In this document: positions 15,019-24,008 of the stretch, one piece after another | How the letters are laid out: each line of letters begins with the position of its first letter | Position numbering within the stretch: the first letter of the stretch is position 1 | NCBI RefSeq assembly: GCF_009728995.1 | Contig: NZ_VTZW01000015.1 | Span: forward strand, 1 to 64,000 | Direction: 5' to 3' | DNA: 64,000 nt | From: Streptomonospora sp. PA3 | GTDB taxonomy: Bacteria > Actinomycetota > Actinomycetes > Streptosporangiales > Streptosporangiaceae | Position numbers and translations under genes: made by a program | The notes under the pieces: model-generated | The model's input: only the letters and a program-made list of their open reading frames with translations | Databases searched by the model: none | Told to the model about the DNA's origin: nothing

Positions 15019-16680
15019 CTACTCCTCCTCGTGGGGGAAGAGCCGGCGCACCGCGTCGGCGAGGCCGGTGAGGTGGGCCTCGGCCTCGCTCCGGGTTGCG
15101 GCGACGTCGCCGTCGACCGGGAGCACGACCTCCAGGTAAGCCTTGAGCTTGGGTTCGGTCCCCGACGGGCGCAGGACGACGCGGCCGCGTACGGGGCCGC
15201 CGAGGCGGTAGCGCAGGGCGTCGGTGGCGGGCAGACCGCCCAGGCCGGCGGAGAAGTCCTCCACCGCCTCCACCTCCAGCTTCCCGAACGCCCGGGGCGG
15301 CTCGGCGCGCAGCCGGCGCATGGCCTCCTGGATCCGGGACAGGTCGGTGACCCGCACCGACACCTGCCGGGTGGCGTGCAGTCCGTAGCGGCGCGCCTGG
15401 TCGTCGAGGAGGTCGAGCAGGGTGCGGCCCGCGCGCTTGGCCTCGGCCGCCAGCGCGGCCAGGGCCAGGGCCGCGCCGATGCCGTCCTTGTCGGCCACGG
15501 GGCGGCCCCGGTCGCCGGCCAGGCAGTAGCCCAGCGCCTCTTCGTAGGCGAAGACGCACCGCTCCACGGGGCCGGCGGCGCGCGCCAGCCACTTGAACCC
15601 GGTGAGCGTCTCGGCGCAGCGCACCCCGTGCGCGGCGGCGATCTTGGGCAGCAGCCCGGCGGAGACGATGGTGGTCGCCACCATCCGGTCGCCGCCGCGG
15701 GTGCGGCCCAGCACGTACTCGGCCAGCAGCCCGCCCACCTCGTCTCCGGTGAGCAGCCCGTACCCGGGTAGGGCCACCGCCAGCCGGTCGGCGTCGGGGT
15801 CGTTGGCAAGGACCAGATCGGTGCCCTCGTCGCGGCCCGCGGCCAGGGCCAGGTCCATGGCGCCGGGCTCCTCGGGGTTGGGGAAGCGCACCGTGGGGAA
15901 GTCGGGGTCGGGCCGCTGCTGCTCGGTCACCGTGCGCGGCTGCGGGAAGCCCGCCCGGGAGAAGGCGGTGGCAAGGGTTTCGGCGCCGACCCCGTGCAGC
16001 GGGGTGTAGACGGTGCTGATCCGCCTGTCGGTGCCCAGCGGAAGCGCGCAGACGGCGGCGACGTAGCGCTCCACGGCCTCCTCGCCCAGCACCCGCCAGT
16101 CCTGCGAGACGGGAAGCCTGTCGACAGGTCCGGCCGCGTCGATGGCCGCCGAGATCTCGGTGTCGGCCGGAGGGATGATCTGGCTGCCGGCGTCCTCGCC
16201 CGCGCCGCCCGCATAGACCTTGTAGCCGTTGTCCTCGGGCGGGTTGTGGCTGGCGGTGACCATGATCCCGGCGTCGGCGCGCAGGTCGCGAACTGTGAAG
16301 GCGAGCACCGGCGTGGGCAGCGGGCGCGGCAGCAGCAGTGCGGTGCAGCCGGCGCCGGCCAGCACGGCGGCGGAGTCGCGGGCGAAGTCGGCCGAGCGGT
16401 GGCGGGCGTCGTAGCCGATCACCACGGTGCTGCCGCTGCCCGCCCAGTGCGCCACGCCCGCGGCCGCGCGCATGACCGTCACCCGGTTCATCCGGTTGGG
16501 TCCGGCGCCGAGCCTGCCGCGCAGGCCCGCGGTGCCGAACTCCAGCCGGGCCCCGAAGCGGTCGGCCAAACCGGCCTCGTCGTCGGCGTCGAGGAGCCCG
16601 GCGAGCTCCTCGCGGGTCACCGGGTCGGGGTCCTGGTCCAGCCAGGACCGCGCCAGCGAACGGTAGGAGTCCTCGCCCAT
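15019..16680 (-). CDS. Alpha-D-phosphohexomutase family enzyme, probable phosphopentomutase/phosphoglucomutase
   Basis: 553 residues, four-domain family length of the PGM2-like branch. The phosphoserine loop TASHNPPEDNGYKVY (Ser144), the Mg2+ loop DPDADR (294-299) and the sugar-binding EEALGYC segment are intact; a phosphate-binding RPSGTEPKLKAYLE is near the C-terminus. Gene context decides the role: it directly follows purine nucleoside phosphorylase. No DeoB-type mutase is in the cluster, so it likely converts (deoxy)ribose-1-phosphate to the 5-phosphate, an activity known for PGM2 relatives. Annotation pipelines would call it phosphomannomutase. The start ATG has only a weak site. It is 124 bp downstream of the PNP stop, with a hairpin in the gap. 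Confidence 0.9.
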   Translation of the reverse strand: MGEDSYRSLARSWLDQDPDPVTREELAGLLDADDEAGLADRFGARLEFGTAGLRGRLGAGPNRMNRVTVMRAAAGVAHWAGSGSTVVIGYDARHRSADFARDSAAVLAGAGCTALLLPRPLPTPVLAFTVRDLRADAGIMVTASHNPPEDNGYKVYAGGAGEDAGSQIIPPADTEISAAIDAAGPVDRLPVSQDWRVLGEEAVERYVAAVCALPLGTDRRISTVYTPLHGVGAETLATAFSRAGFPQPRTVTEQQRPDPDFPTVRFPNPEEPGAMDLALAAGRDEGTDLVLANDPDADRLAVALPGYGLLTGDEVGGLLAEYVLGRTRGGDRMVATTIVSAGLLPKIAAAHGVRCAETLTGFKWLARAAGPVERCVFAYEEALGYCLAGDRGRPVADKDGIGAALALAALAAEAKRAGRTLLDLLDDQARRYGLHATRQVSVRVTDLSRIQEAMRRLRAEPPRAFGKLEVEAVEDFSAGLGGLPATDALRYRLGGPVRGRVVLRPSGTEPKLKAYLEVVLPVDGDVAATRSEAEAHLTGLADAVRRLFPHEEE

Positions 16681-16753
16681 GGTCCGCGCGTGCCTTTCGT
16701 GTCGTCTCGTCCCCGCGGGCGGCCGCGGGTCGGGTGGCTCGGGTCCGCCCGCG

Positions 16754-16775
16754 CCGCGGGCGCGGACGCCCGCGG
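16754..16775. repeat. Hairpin between PNP and mutase genes
   Basis: CCGCGGGCG and its complement CGCCCGCGG around a 4-nt loop (cgga), 30 bp after the PNP stop in transcription order. It may attenuate read-through or stabilise the upstream transcript. Confidence 0.45.
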
Positions 16776-16804
16776 GCGCCGGTGCCGCTCCCGGGCGGCC
16801 CCGG

Positions 16805-17629
16805 TCAGGCGCCCGGCTCCCGCTCCGCGCCGTCCAGCCGCTCGACGACCGAGGCCAGCAGCGCGCCCACGTCGGGCGCGGACTCCCGGCCGGTGGCCAG
16901 CACCTCCTCGTGGTCCAGCGGCTGCCCCGTCAGGCCGGCCGCGACGTTGGTGACCAGCGACACCGCCAGCACCGACGCGCCGGCCTCGCGCGCGGCGATG
17001 GCCTCCAGGGCGGTGGACATGCCCACCAGGTCGGCGCCCATGGCCCGCAGCATACGGATCTCGGCGGGCGTCTCGAAGTGGGGGCCGGGCATGGCGGCGT
17101 AGACGCCCTCGGCCAGGGAGGGGTCGACCTCCTTGGCGAGGGTGCGCAGCTTCGCCGAGTAGGTGTCGGTGAGGTCGACGAAGGTCGCGCCGCGCAGCGG
17201 CGAGCGGCCGGTGAGGTTGATGTGGTCGGTGATGAGGACGGGCGCACCCACGCGCAGGTCGGAATTGAGCGACCCGGCGGCGTTGGTGAGGATGACCGTG
17301 GACGCGCCGGCGGCGATGGCCGTGCGCACGCCGTGGGCGACGGCCTGGGCGCCGTGGCCTTCGTAGAGGTGGGTGCGGCCGAGGAAGACCAGCAGGTCGC
17401 GGTCGCCGCAGCGCATGCTGCGGACGGTGCCCCGGTGGCCCTCGACGGCCGGGGGCACGAACCCGGTGAGCTCGCTGGTGGGCAGTTCGGTCCCGGAGGT
17501 GCCGAGCGTGGCCGCGGCCGGCGCCCAGCCCGAGCCCATCACGAGGGCGACGTCGTAGGAGTCGACGCCGGTGCGGGAGCGCAGCTCCTCGGCTGCCTTC
17601 GCGGCTGCGGTATGCGAATCGGTCGTCAC
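16805..17629 (-). CDS. punA: Purine nucleoside phosphorylase (trimeric type)
   Basis: 274 residues with a GTG start preceded by GGAGGTAAG. Trimeric PNP/MTAP fold: MGSGW (31-35, phosphate loop), GRTHLYEGH, the NAAGSLN segment and [26 protein letters not shown], which contains the purine-site Glu and the GMS motif. It phosphorolyses inosine, guanosine and their deoxy forms to free purine plus (deoxy)ribose-1-phosphate. It is first of a minus-strand pair with the mutase that uses its sugar product. The GNAT and aldolase/dehydrogenase genes upstream face the same way, so all may form one catabolic unit. Confidence 0.94.
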   Translation of the reverse strand: MTTDSHTAAAKAAEELRSRTGVDSYDVALVMGSGWAPAAATLGTSGTELPTSELTGFVPPAVEGHRGTVRSMRCGDRDLLVFLGRTHLYEGHGAQAVAHGVRTAIAAGASTVILTNAAGSLNSDLRVGAPVLITDHINLTGRSPLRGATFVDLTDTYSAKLRTLAKEVDPSLAEGVYAAMPGPHFETPAEIRMLRAMGADLVGMSTALEAIAAREAGASVLAVSLVTNVAAGLTGQPLDHEEVLATGRESAPDVGALLASVVERLDGAEREPGA

Positions 17630-17771
17630 GGGGACTTACCTCCAGGGTCGGAACTGTCGCGGTCGGGCCCGCGCTGTGATCTTGGCGCGCTGGGCACCGC
17701 GCTGGCAACGGCGAACCGCCATGAGGGGGCGAACGGACGGCCGCGCCGCAGGCCGCAGGCGTGCCGGGCGG

Positions 17772-18308
17772 TCATGCCACTGCCTTGCGCAGCACCGTCT
17801 GGACCCCGGCGGGGTCGGTGAGGCGCAGGCCCGCGGGAGCGAACCCCGCGGCGGCGTAGGCGCGCTCCGCGGCGCGGTTGCCCTCGTTGACGAAGACGTA
17901 GACCTCGGTGGCGCCGGGGTGGATGTCGCGCACCAGCGGGTCGAGCCCGGCGCAGACGCGCCGCCCGATGCCGCGGCCCTGCCACTCGGGGGCGAGGTAG
18001 AAGGCGCGCAGCAGTACCGCGGAGGCGGGGTCGGCGACGCCGGAGAGCCGGGCGAGGCCGCCACCGCGGTCGATGATGCCGAACCCCGCGGGTTCGCGTT
18101 CGCACAGCACGGCGAAGGGGGTGCGGGCGGGGTCGGCGTCGGCGCGCGGGAGGGTTTCGACCGCCTCGGTGACCAGGCTGCGCTGGCCGGGTGCCACGCG
18201 CAGGCGCAGGACGGCTTCGCGCAGCCGCTGGATCCCGGGACCGGGTCCGTCCAGGCGCACCAGGTCGAGGGCGACCCGTGTGCCCGGGGCGCCGGTGTCC
18301 TCGGCCAC
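17772..18308 (-). CDS. GNAT-family N-acetyltransferase
   Basis: 178 residues from the GTG at 18308. This start is chosen because the sequence AGGAGGTGATC, a full complement to the 16S rRNA 3' end, sits immediately upstream; an in-frame ATG at 18326 lies before that site and would waste it. The GNAT core is in the C-terminal half: FYLAPEWQGRGIGRRVCAGL gives the acetyl-CoA pyrophosphate loop (Q/RxxGxG/A) and NEGNRAAERAYAAAGF the final helix and strand. The N-terminal 80 residues are less conserved. Substrate unknown; it lies between the aldehyde dehydrogenase pair and PNP, but GNAT genes are promiscuous neighbours. Confidence 0.85.
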   Translation of the reverse strand: MAEDTGAPGTRVALDLVRLDGPGPGIQRLREAVLRLRVAPGQRSLVTEAVETLPRADADPARTPFAVLCEREPAGFGIIDRGGGLARLSGVADPASAVLLRAFYLAPEWQGRGIGRRVCAGLDPLVRDIHPGATEVYVFVNEGNRAAERAYAAAGFAPAGLRLTDPAGVQTVLRKAVA

Positions 18309-18488
18309 ATCGATCACCTCCTGCATGCGCCTGGCGGCGTCGGCCCGCCGACCGCGCGGGGCGGGGCCGGCTCCCCTCACTGTGGCACGGCGGGTCGCGC
18401 CGGGCCGCGGGCGGGCATGCGCCGGGATCCGCCGCGCCGCGCGGGCCCGGTGTGCGGTGCATCCGGCAGGCGGACCGCGCGGCACCCC

Positions 18489-18521
18489 GCCCCGGCACGG
18501 CCAGGGCGGCCGTGCCGGGGC
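18489..18521. terminator. Terminator hairpin after the aldehyde dehydrogenase operon
   Basis: Arms 18489-18502 and 18508-18521 are perfect complements (14 bp, CCCCGGCACGGCC core) with a 5-nt loop, immediately after the stop of the second aldehyde dehydrogenase-like gene on the minus strand. Confidence 0.75.
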
Positions 18522-18525
18522 GCCC

Positions 18526-19590
18526 TCAGGCGCCGATGGGGTGCCAGACGGTCTTGGTCTCCAGGAACGGGGTCATGCGGGAGGTTCCCGGGTCGGCGAG
18601 CCAGTCCTCGCCTCCGCCGGGGCGCAGCACGCGCTTGAGGGTCTGGGCGGCGCTGCGTTCGAGTTCGGCGGCGGTGCCGGGGTCGGCACCGGTGAGGTCG
18701 AGGCCGTCGACGTCGGCGTGCGAGGCGAGGTGCGGTGCGAGCTCGCCGGCGCGGCCGGTGAGGATGTTGACGACGCCGCCGGGGAGGTCGGAGGTGGCCA
18801 GCACCTCGGCCAGGGTGACGGCGGGCAGCGGCGCGCGTTCGCTCGCCACGACCACGGCGGTGTTGCCGGTGGCGATCACGGGGGCCACGACCGATACCAG
18901 GCCCAGCAGCGGCGCCATGGGCGGCGCGAGGATCGCCACCACGCCGGTGGGCTCGGGTCGGGACAGGTTGAAGTAGGGCCCCGAGACCGGGTTGGCGGCG
19001 CCGAGGACCTGGGCGATCTTGTCGGGCCATCCGGCGTAGTACACCCACCGGTCGATGGCCGCGGAGACCAGCGCATCGGCGCGCCGGGCGTCGACGCCGT
19101 CGGCGTCGGTGACCTCGGCGGCGAACTGGGCGCGGCGGCCCTCCATCATCTCGGCCGCGCGGTAGAGGATCTGGCCGCGGTTGTAGGCGGTGCGGCCGGC
19201 CCAGCCCGAGAAGGCGGAGCGCGCCGCCACCACGGCGTCGCGGGCGTCCTTGCGTGATGCGAGCGCGGCGTTGGCGAGGTGGGCGCCGCCGGATCCGGTC
19301 ACGGGGTAGCACCTGCCTGACTCGGAGCGGGGGAAGGCCCCGCCGACGTAGAGCTTGTAGGTCTTGCGCACCGGAATGCGCTCTGCGGCGGGCGCATCGG
19401 CGGGCACGGCGGAGGTGTCGGGGCGACCGGGGCGGTCCGGCCGGGCGGCCCCGCCTGCGCCGAGCGGTTCGGCGAGTTCGGCCGCTTCGGCGTGCAGCTC
19501 GGGTGCGGAGTGCTGCCGGTCGTCGGTGGCCGCCGAGTCGCCGCCGGCGGCGGCGCGGGCGGGCTCGGGGTGCTCAGGCGGCGTGGACAA
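18526..19590 (-). CDS. Truncated aldehyde dehydrogenase-family pseudoenzyme (ALDH16-like second domain)
   Basis: 354 residues; TTG start at 19590 with GGAGG 6 bp upstream, overlapping the end of the preceding ALDH gene by 17 bp. Residues 1-75 are a low-complexity Ala/Pro/Asp linker. From about 78 (YKLYVGGAFPRSESG) an ALDH N-terminal, NAD-binding-type domain follows (AFSGWAGRTAYNRGQILYRAAEMME, VIATGNTAVVVAS, LPGGVVNILTG). It stops at about residue 350, before the ELGGK Glu and the catalytic Cys region; the IPWNFP motif is replaced by LAPPMAP. It therefore cannot be a normal dehydrogenase. Active ALDH followed by an inactive ALDH-like domain is the architecture of ALDH16, where both are one chain, so this is probably a structural partner of the gene before it. 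Confidence 0.85.
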   Translation of the reverse strand: MSTPPEHPEPARAAAGGDSAATDDRQHSAPELHAEAAELAEPLGAGGAARPDRPGRPDTSAVPADAPAAERIPVRKTYKLYVGGAFPRSESGRCYPVTGSGGAHLANAALASRKDARDAVVAARSAFSGWAGRTAYNRGQILYRAAEMMEGRRAQFAAEVTDADGVDARRADALVSAAIDRWVYYAGWPDKIAQVLGAANPVSGPYFNLSRPEPTGVVAILAPPMAPLLGLVSVVAPVIATGNTAVVVASERAPLPAVTLAEVLATSDLPGGVVNILTGRAGELAPHLASHADVDGLDLTGADPGTAAELERSAAQTLKRVLRPGGGEDWLADPGTSRMTPFLETKTVWHPIGA

Positions 19591-21031
19591 GGTATGCCTC
19601 CAGTCCGTGGCGCCCGCCCTCGCGGCCGTAGCCGGATTCCTTGTATCCGCCGAAAGGGCTGGCCGGGTCGAACTTGTTGAACGTGTTGGACCAGATCACG
19701 CCCGCGCGCAGCCGTTCGGCGGTCCAGAGCATGCGCGAGCCCTTCTCGGTCCACACCCCCGCCGAGAGGCCGTAGGGGGTGTTGTTGGCCTTGGCCACGG
19801 CTTCCTCGGGGGTGCGGAAGGTCAGCACCGACAGCACCGGGCCGAAGATCTCCTCTCGGGCGATGCGGTGGGCCTGGGTGACGCCGGTGAACACGGTCGG
19901 GGGGAACCAGTGGCCGCGCTCGGGCAGCGGGCAGTCCGGCGACCAGCTCTCGGCGCCCTCCTCGGCCCCGGCCCGGGCGAGTTCGCGGATGCGTTCGAGC
20001 TGCTCGGCGGAGTTGATGGCGCCGATGTCGGTGTTCTTGTCCAGCGGGTCGCCCAGGCGGAGCCGCTCGATGCGGGCACGCAGCCGCGCAAGCAGTTCCT
20101 CGGCCGCCGACTCCTGGACCAGCAGCCGCGACCCGGCGCAGCAGACGTGCCCCTGGTTGAAGAAGATGCCCGAGACGATGCCTTCGACGGCCTGGTCGAG
20201 GGCGGCGTCGTCGTAGACGATGTTGGCGCCCTTGCCGCCGAGTTCCAGGGTGAGGCGCTTTCCGGTGCCGGCGACCGTGCGCGCGATCTCGCGGCCGACC
20301 GCGGTGGAGCCGGTGAAGGCGACCTTGTCGGCGCCGGGGTGGCCGACCAGGGCCCGCCCGGTCTCGCCGGCTCCCGTGACGATGTTGACGACGCCGGGCG
20401 GGAGTTCGGCCTCCTGGCAGATCTCGGCGAAGACCAGCGCCGAGAGGGGTGTGGTCTCGGCGGGTTTGAGCACGACCGTGTTGCCCGCGGCCAGGGCGGG
20501 CGCGATCTTCCACGCCAGCATGAGCAGCGGGAAGTTCCACGGAATGACCTGGGCGGCCACGCCGACGGGGCGCGGCGCGGGGCCCATGCCAGCGTGGTCG
20601 AGCTTGTCGGCCCAGCCGGCGTGGTAGAAGAAGTGCGCGGCGACCAGGGGGAGGTCGACGTCGCGGGTCTCCTTGATGGGTTTGCCGTTGTCGAGGGTCT
20701 CCAGTACGGCGAGCTCGCGGGCGCGCTCCTGGAGGATCCGGGCGATCCGGAACAGGTACTTGCCGCGCTCCGCGCCCGACATGGCCCCCCACACGCCCTC
20801 GAATGCGCGCCGGGCGGCGGTGACGGCGCGGTCGACGTCGGTCTCGCCGGCGACCGAGACCTGGGCCAGGGGCTCCTCGTCGGCGGGGTTGGCCGTGGTC
20901 ATGTGCTCGCCCGACTTGGCGGGCACGAACTCGCCGTCGATGAACAGCTCGTAGGCGGGGCGCAGCCGCACCACGGCGCGCGACTCGGGCGCGGGCGCGT
21001 ACTCGAAGATCCCGTCTGCCTGTCGTTCCAC
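19574..21031 (-). CDS. Aldehyde dehydrogenase, NAD(P)-dependent
   Basis: 485 residues; GTG start at 21031, 11 bp after the deoC stop, with GAGAGG upstream. Complete ALDH fold: IPWNFP (about 163-168), NAD-site GSTAVGREIA (241-250), general base Glu263 in LELGGKG, nucleophile Cys297 in QGHVCCAG, EEIFGPVLSV and the C-terminal oligomerisation strand. It oxidises an aldehyde to the acid. Directly after deoxyribose-phosphate aldolase, the natural substrate is acetaldehyde from deoxyribose-5-phosphate cleavage, giving acetate and NADH. Its 3' end overlaps the truncated ALDH-like gene by 17 bp, so the two are translated as a coupled pair. Confidence 0.94.
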   Translation of the reverse strand: MERQADGIFEYAPAPESRAVVRLRPAYELFIDGEFVPAKSGEHMTTANPADEEPLAQVSVAGETDVDRAVTAARRAFEGVWGAMSGAERGKYLFRIARILQERARELAVLETLDNGKPIKETRDVDLPLVAAHFFYHAGWADKLDHAGMGPAPRPVGVAAQVIPWNFPLLMLAWKIAPALAAGNTVVLKPAETTPLSALVFAEICQEAELPPGVVNIVTGAGETGRALVGHPGADKVAFTGSTAVGREIARTVAGTGKRLTLELGGKGANIVYDDAALDQAVEGIVSGIFFNQGHVCCAGSRLLVQESAAEELLARLRARIERLRLGDPLDKNTDIGAINSAEQLERIRELARAGAEEGAESWSPDCPLPERGHWFPPTVFTGVTQAHRIAREEIFGPVLSVLTFRTPEEAVAKANNTPYGLSAGVWTEKGSRMLWTAERLRAGVIWSNTFNKFDPASPFGGYKESGYGREGGRHGLEAYLVHAA

Positions 21032-21042
21032 TGGTCGGCCTC

Positions 21043-21987
21043 TCAGTCCAGGGTGTAGTAGTCGGGGCCGGGGTAGGTGCCGGTGGACAGCCGGGTGCGC
21101 TGCATCAGCAGGTCGTTGAGCAGGCTGGAGGCGCCCAGGCGGAAGTGGTCGGGATCCAGCCAGCCGTCGCCGGCGACCTCGTTCACCAGGACCAGGTACT
21201 TCAGGGCGTCCTTGGCGGTGCGGATGCCGCCGGCGGGTTTGACGCCGACCCGGCGGCCGGTGGCGGCGTAGTGGTCGCGCACCGCTTCGAGCATGATGAG
21301 GGTGACGGGCAGCGTGGCGGCGGGGGCGACCTTGCCGGTGGAGGTCTTGATGAAGTCGGCGCCGGCGAGGATGGCCAGCCAGGAGGCGCGGCGGACGTTG
21401 TCGTAGGTGGCGAGCTCGCCCGTCTCCAGGATGACCTTGAGGTGGGCGTCGCCGCAGGCCTCCTTGACCGCGGTGATCTCGTCGCGGACGGCAAGGTAGT
21501 CGCCGGCGAGGAACGCGCCGCGGTCGATGACCATGTCGATCTCGGCGGCGCCGTCGGCGACCGCGCGGCGGGTGTCGGCGAGCTTGGCCTCCAGCGGGGC
21601 GCGCCCCGAGGGGAAGGCGGTGGCCACCGAGGCGACCTTGACCCCGGAGCCGGCCAGCGCCTCGGCGGCCGTGGCCACGAGGTCGGAGTAGACGCACACG
21701 GCGGCGGCGGAGGGCACCGCGGGGTCGGCGGGGTCGGGCCGCACCGCCTTGGCCGAGAGCGCGCGCACTTTGCCTCGGGTGTCGGCGCCCTCGAGGGTGG
21801 TGAGGTCGATCATGCTGATCGCGAGGTCGATGGCCCGCGCCTTGGCGGAGGTCTTGATGGAGCGGGTGGACAGGTCGGCGGCGCGCGCCCGCGCGCCGAC
21901 CTCGTCCACTCCGGGCAGGCCGTGCAGCAGTGCCCGCAGTGACGTGTTCGACGCCGCCGGGTCGGGTGGAAGGACGGTTTCGGGCAC
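21043..21987 (-). CDS. deoC: Deoxyribose-phosphate aldolase
   Basis: 314 residues from the GTG at 21987, which has GAGG just upstream; an ATG at 22059 would add 24 residues of low-complexity sequence without a site. DeoC/LacD TIM barrel: Schiff-base Lys214 in DFIKTSTGK, second active Lys250 in GVKPAGGIR, catalytic Asp151 in EIDMVID. It splits 2-deoxyribose-5-phosphate into glyceraldehyde-3-phosphate and acetaldehyde. It is first in a minus-strand operon with the two aldehyde dehydrogenase-like genes, which remove the toxic acetaldehyde. Together with phosphorylases and mutase downstream it completes deoxynucleoside catabolism. Confidence 0.93.
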   Translation of the reverse strand: MPETVLPPDPAASNTSLRALLHGLPGVDEVGARARAADLSTRSIKTSAKARAIDLAISMIDLTTLEGADTRGKVRALSAKAVRPDPADPAVPSAAAVCVYSDLVATAAEALAGSGVKVASVATAFPSGRAPLEAKLADTRRAVADGAAEIDMVIDRGAFLAGDYLAVRDEITAVKEACGDAHLKVILETGELATYDNVRRASWLAILAGADFIKTSTGKVAPAATLPVTLIMLEAVRDHYAATGRRVGVKPAGGIRTAKDALKYLVLVNEVAGDGWLDPDHFRLGASSLLNDLLMQRTRLSTGTYPGPDYYTLD

Positions 21988-22219
21988 GGGCACCTCACGG
22001 GGTCGCGGGTCACGGACGTCCCGCAGGCTGCTTGTGGCACCGGCGGGCAACGCCCCCATAGTGCCACGTCACCACCGCCGGGCGGCGACGGGCAAGGGGA
22101 CCTGTGGACAACCGGGAGGCGGTGGCCGCATGCGCCGGTCGTGCATCATGGGGAGGAAGGGTCCACCGGGCGCGGGCGGCCGCGCGCGGTGGACGGCGGC
22201 CTTGGGAAAGGCGGCGAGT

Positions 22220-22906
22220 GTGGCCGAGTTTCGCATCACCTCCGACAGCGGTGCGCTGGATCTGCGGCGGCTGGCGGCCGACCTGGTGGAGTCCCAGGGG
22301 TGGCCGCGCGACCAGGTGAGCATCTGGCAGAACCGGGGTGGCGGCGACGTGGTCGTGACCGTCGACCCGGCGCTGCTGGAGGAGCGGTCGCCCGACCCGC
22401 TGGCGGTCTCCGTGCACACCCGCAGCGAGGTCCACCGGGCCTGCGAGACGCTGCGCCGCAGCGACCCTTCGCTGCGCGGGGTCGACTTCGCCGAGCTGCG
22501 CGACGAGGCCGCCCGCTTCTTCGCGGCGGGCTGGACGCTGGGCGACCTCCTGCACGCCCTGGGCCACCGCCACGACGGGGCGCCGTGGCCGCAGGGGCCG
22601 GGCTATGAGGGCATCGAGTGGCTGCAGCACCGGTTGCGCAACTGGAAGTCGGAGACCGGCGACATCCGCCCCTCGGTGTCGCAGGAGGGCGCCCAGATGC
22701 GCATCGTCGGCCGGATCGGGCTTCCCAGCGGGCTCGGTGCACCCGATGAAGGCGCCGACGCGCCGCGGCGTGCCGCCTCGCCGGAGACGGCGCGCGCGGC
22801 GGCCGACGACGCGCGCCGCCTGATGCGCGCCCAGTCGCGCACCACCAGCGACTCCCTGGAGCACCGCGAGCGCACGGCCTCCCACATCACCCGCCGGCGC
22901 CGCTGA
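22220..22906 (+). CDS. Hypothetical protein, 228 aa
   Basis: I do not recognise the family. GTG start at 22220 (AAAGGCGG upstream). The N-terminal 150 residues look folded and mixed alpha/beta (FRITSDSGALDLRRLAADLVESQGW, DVVVTVDPALLEE, GVDFAELRDEAARFFAAGWTLGDLLHALGHRHDG, YEGIEWLQHRLRNW). The C-terminal 70 residues are Ala/Arg/Asp-rich, charged and probably disordered or helical, ending in a basic tail. The DLLHALGHR... segment resembles DNA-binding helices seen in phage or plasmid regulators, but this is weak. It is divergent from deoC and borders the repeat-rich gap, so it could belong to that element. Confidence 0.7.
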   Translation: MAEFRITSDSGALDLRRLAADLVESQGWPRDQVSIWQNRGGGDVVVTVDPALLEERSPDPLAVSVHTRSEVHRACETLRRSDPSLRGVDFAELRDEAARFFAAGWTLGDLLHALGHRHDGAPWPQGPGYEGIEWLQHRLRNWKSETGDIRPSVSQEGAQMRIVGRIGLPSGLGAPDEGADAPRRAASPETARAAADDARRLMRAQSRTTSDSLEHRERTASHITRRRR

Positions 22907-22961
22907 ACCCGCCGGCACCGGCCCGCGGGCGGAGGGGCGGTGAGCGGCGGGGCGGTAACTG

Positions 22962-23396
22962 GGAGGCGGTGGGGGCCGGTGGGGGTTGGGGGGCGGCGAC
23001 CACCGGCTGAGGTCGGCGGATGGTTGGTCGCCCGGCGGGGCGGCGAGGACGGCGGTGGGCTGGGCCCGCACGAATCGGTCCGGGTGCCCGCCGGTGGCGG
23101 TGGGCGACGGGGGCGGCGAGGACGCCGGAATTTCGAGGCAGCGGCCACCGGCTGATGTGCACGGATGGCCGATCACCCGACGAAGCGGCGACGGCGGCGC
23201 AGGGCTCAGCCCGCGCGAATCGGTCCGGGTGCCCGCCGGTGACGGTGAACAACGGGGGCGGCGAGGACGCCGGAATTTCGAGGCAGCGGCCACCGGCTGA
23301 TGTGCACGGATGGCCGATCACCCGACGAAGCGGCGACGGCGGCGCAGGGCTCAGCCCGCGCGAATCGGTCCGGGTGCCCGCCGGTGACGGTGAACA
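22962..23396 (+). repeat. Tandem repeat, 145-bp unit: two perfect copies plus one degenerate copy
   Basis: Units 23107-23251 and 23252-23396 are identical over 145 bp, and 12 bp of a further unit follow before divergence. A degenerate copy (about 22962-23106) precedes them and matches best in its last 110 bp, including CGAATCGGTCCGGGTGCCCG. Perfect identity of two copies implies recent duplication or ongoing correction. Confidence 0.92.
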
Positions 23397-24008
23397 ACGG
23401 GGGCGGCGCGCCGGGGCGTGTTCCGGCGGGCCTCGCCGCCTGCGCATCCTCACCCGAAACCCCGAAGGCCCGATTTAATTTAACTCGCTCTGCCCCCGGT
23501 CGCGCCGAGAGTGGCCCCACGGACACCCGCGACGCGGGAACCGGACGCAGAAAGCCGGACATTCGGCGCCTTCGGGGCGGCGGCGGGGCGACGAAACGCG
23601 CCCCGCGACCACCCTGGCGGGCTCCGGCCACGCGGAGGATCGTTCGTGGCGCCGAATTGTCCTGCAATGTCCGGTATGCGGGGGCGCCGGAGCGGCCCGC
23701 ACGACCCGGATCGGCGATGATCATGGCGTTTGGACCGGGGATCCGCGCCCAAAGCGATCCAAACGCGCACCTCGTGGCACCCCGGCCGCCTTCACCGCCG
23801 CCACAGGCGGGCATTCCGGTCAAACCACCCTGGTTTCCTTTCGCATCCCAGAAGATTCGGGGCTCCGGTGGACCGCTCCGCCCCGCCGCGCGCCATCGGC
23901 GGGCATCGTCGACCCAACGCGAGGCGAAATGCCCGAAACGCCCCCGACCAGACCGTCTGCAAGAACGGGAGGGGCCGCTTCCAGGAACCCACCGGGCACC
24001 ACCCGGGG

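Noticed and set aside
14616-15809. 397-codon frame across the SapA upstream region
   Set aside because: A shadow of the phosphohexomutase gene extended by chance into the intergenic DNA.
18309-18326. ATG start for the GNAT gene at 18326
   Set aside because: It would place a full 16S-complementary AGGAGGTGATC inside the coding sequence; the GTG at 18308 uses it properly.
22962-23396. CRISPR array
   Set aside because: Units are long, contiguous and identical without spacers, and no cas genes are present.
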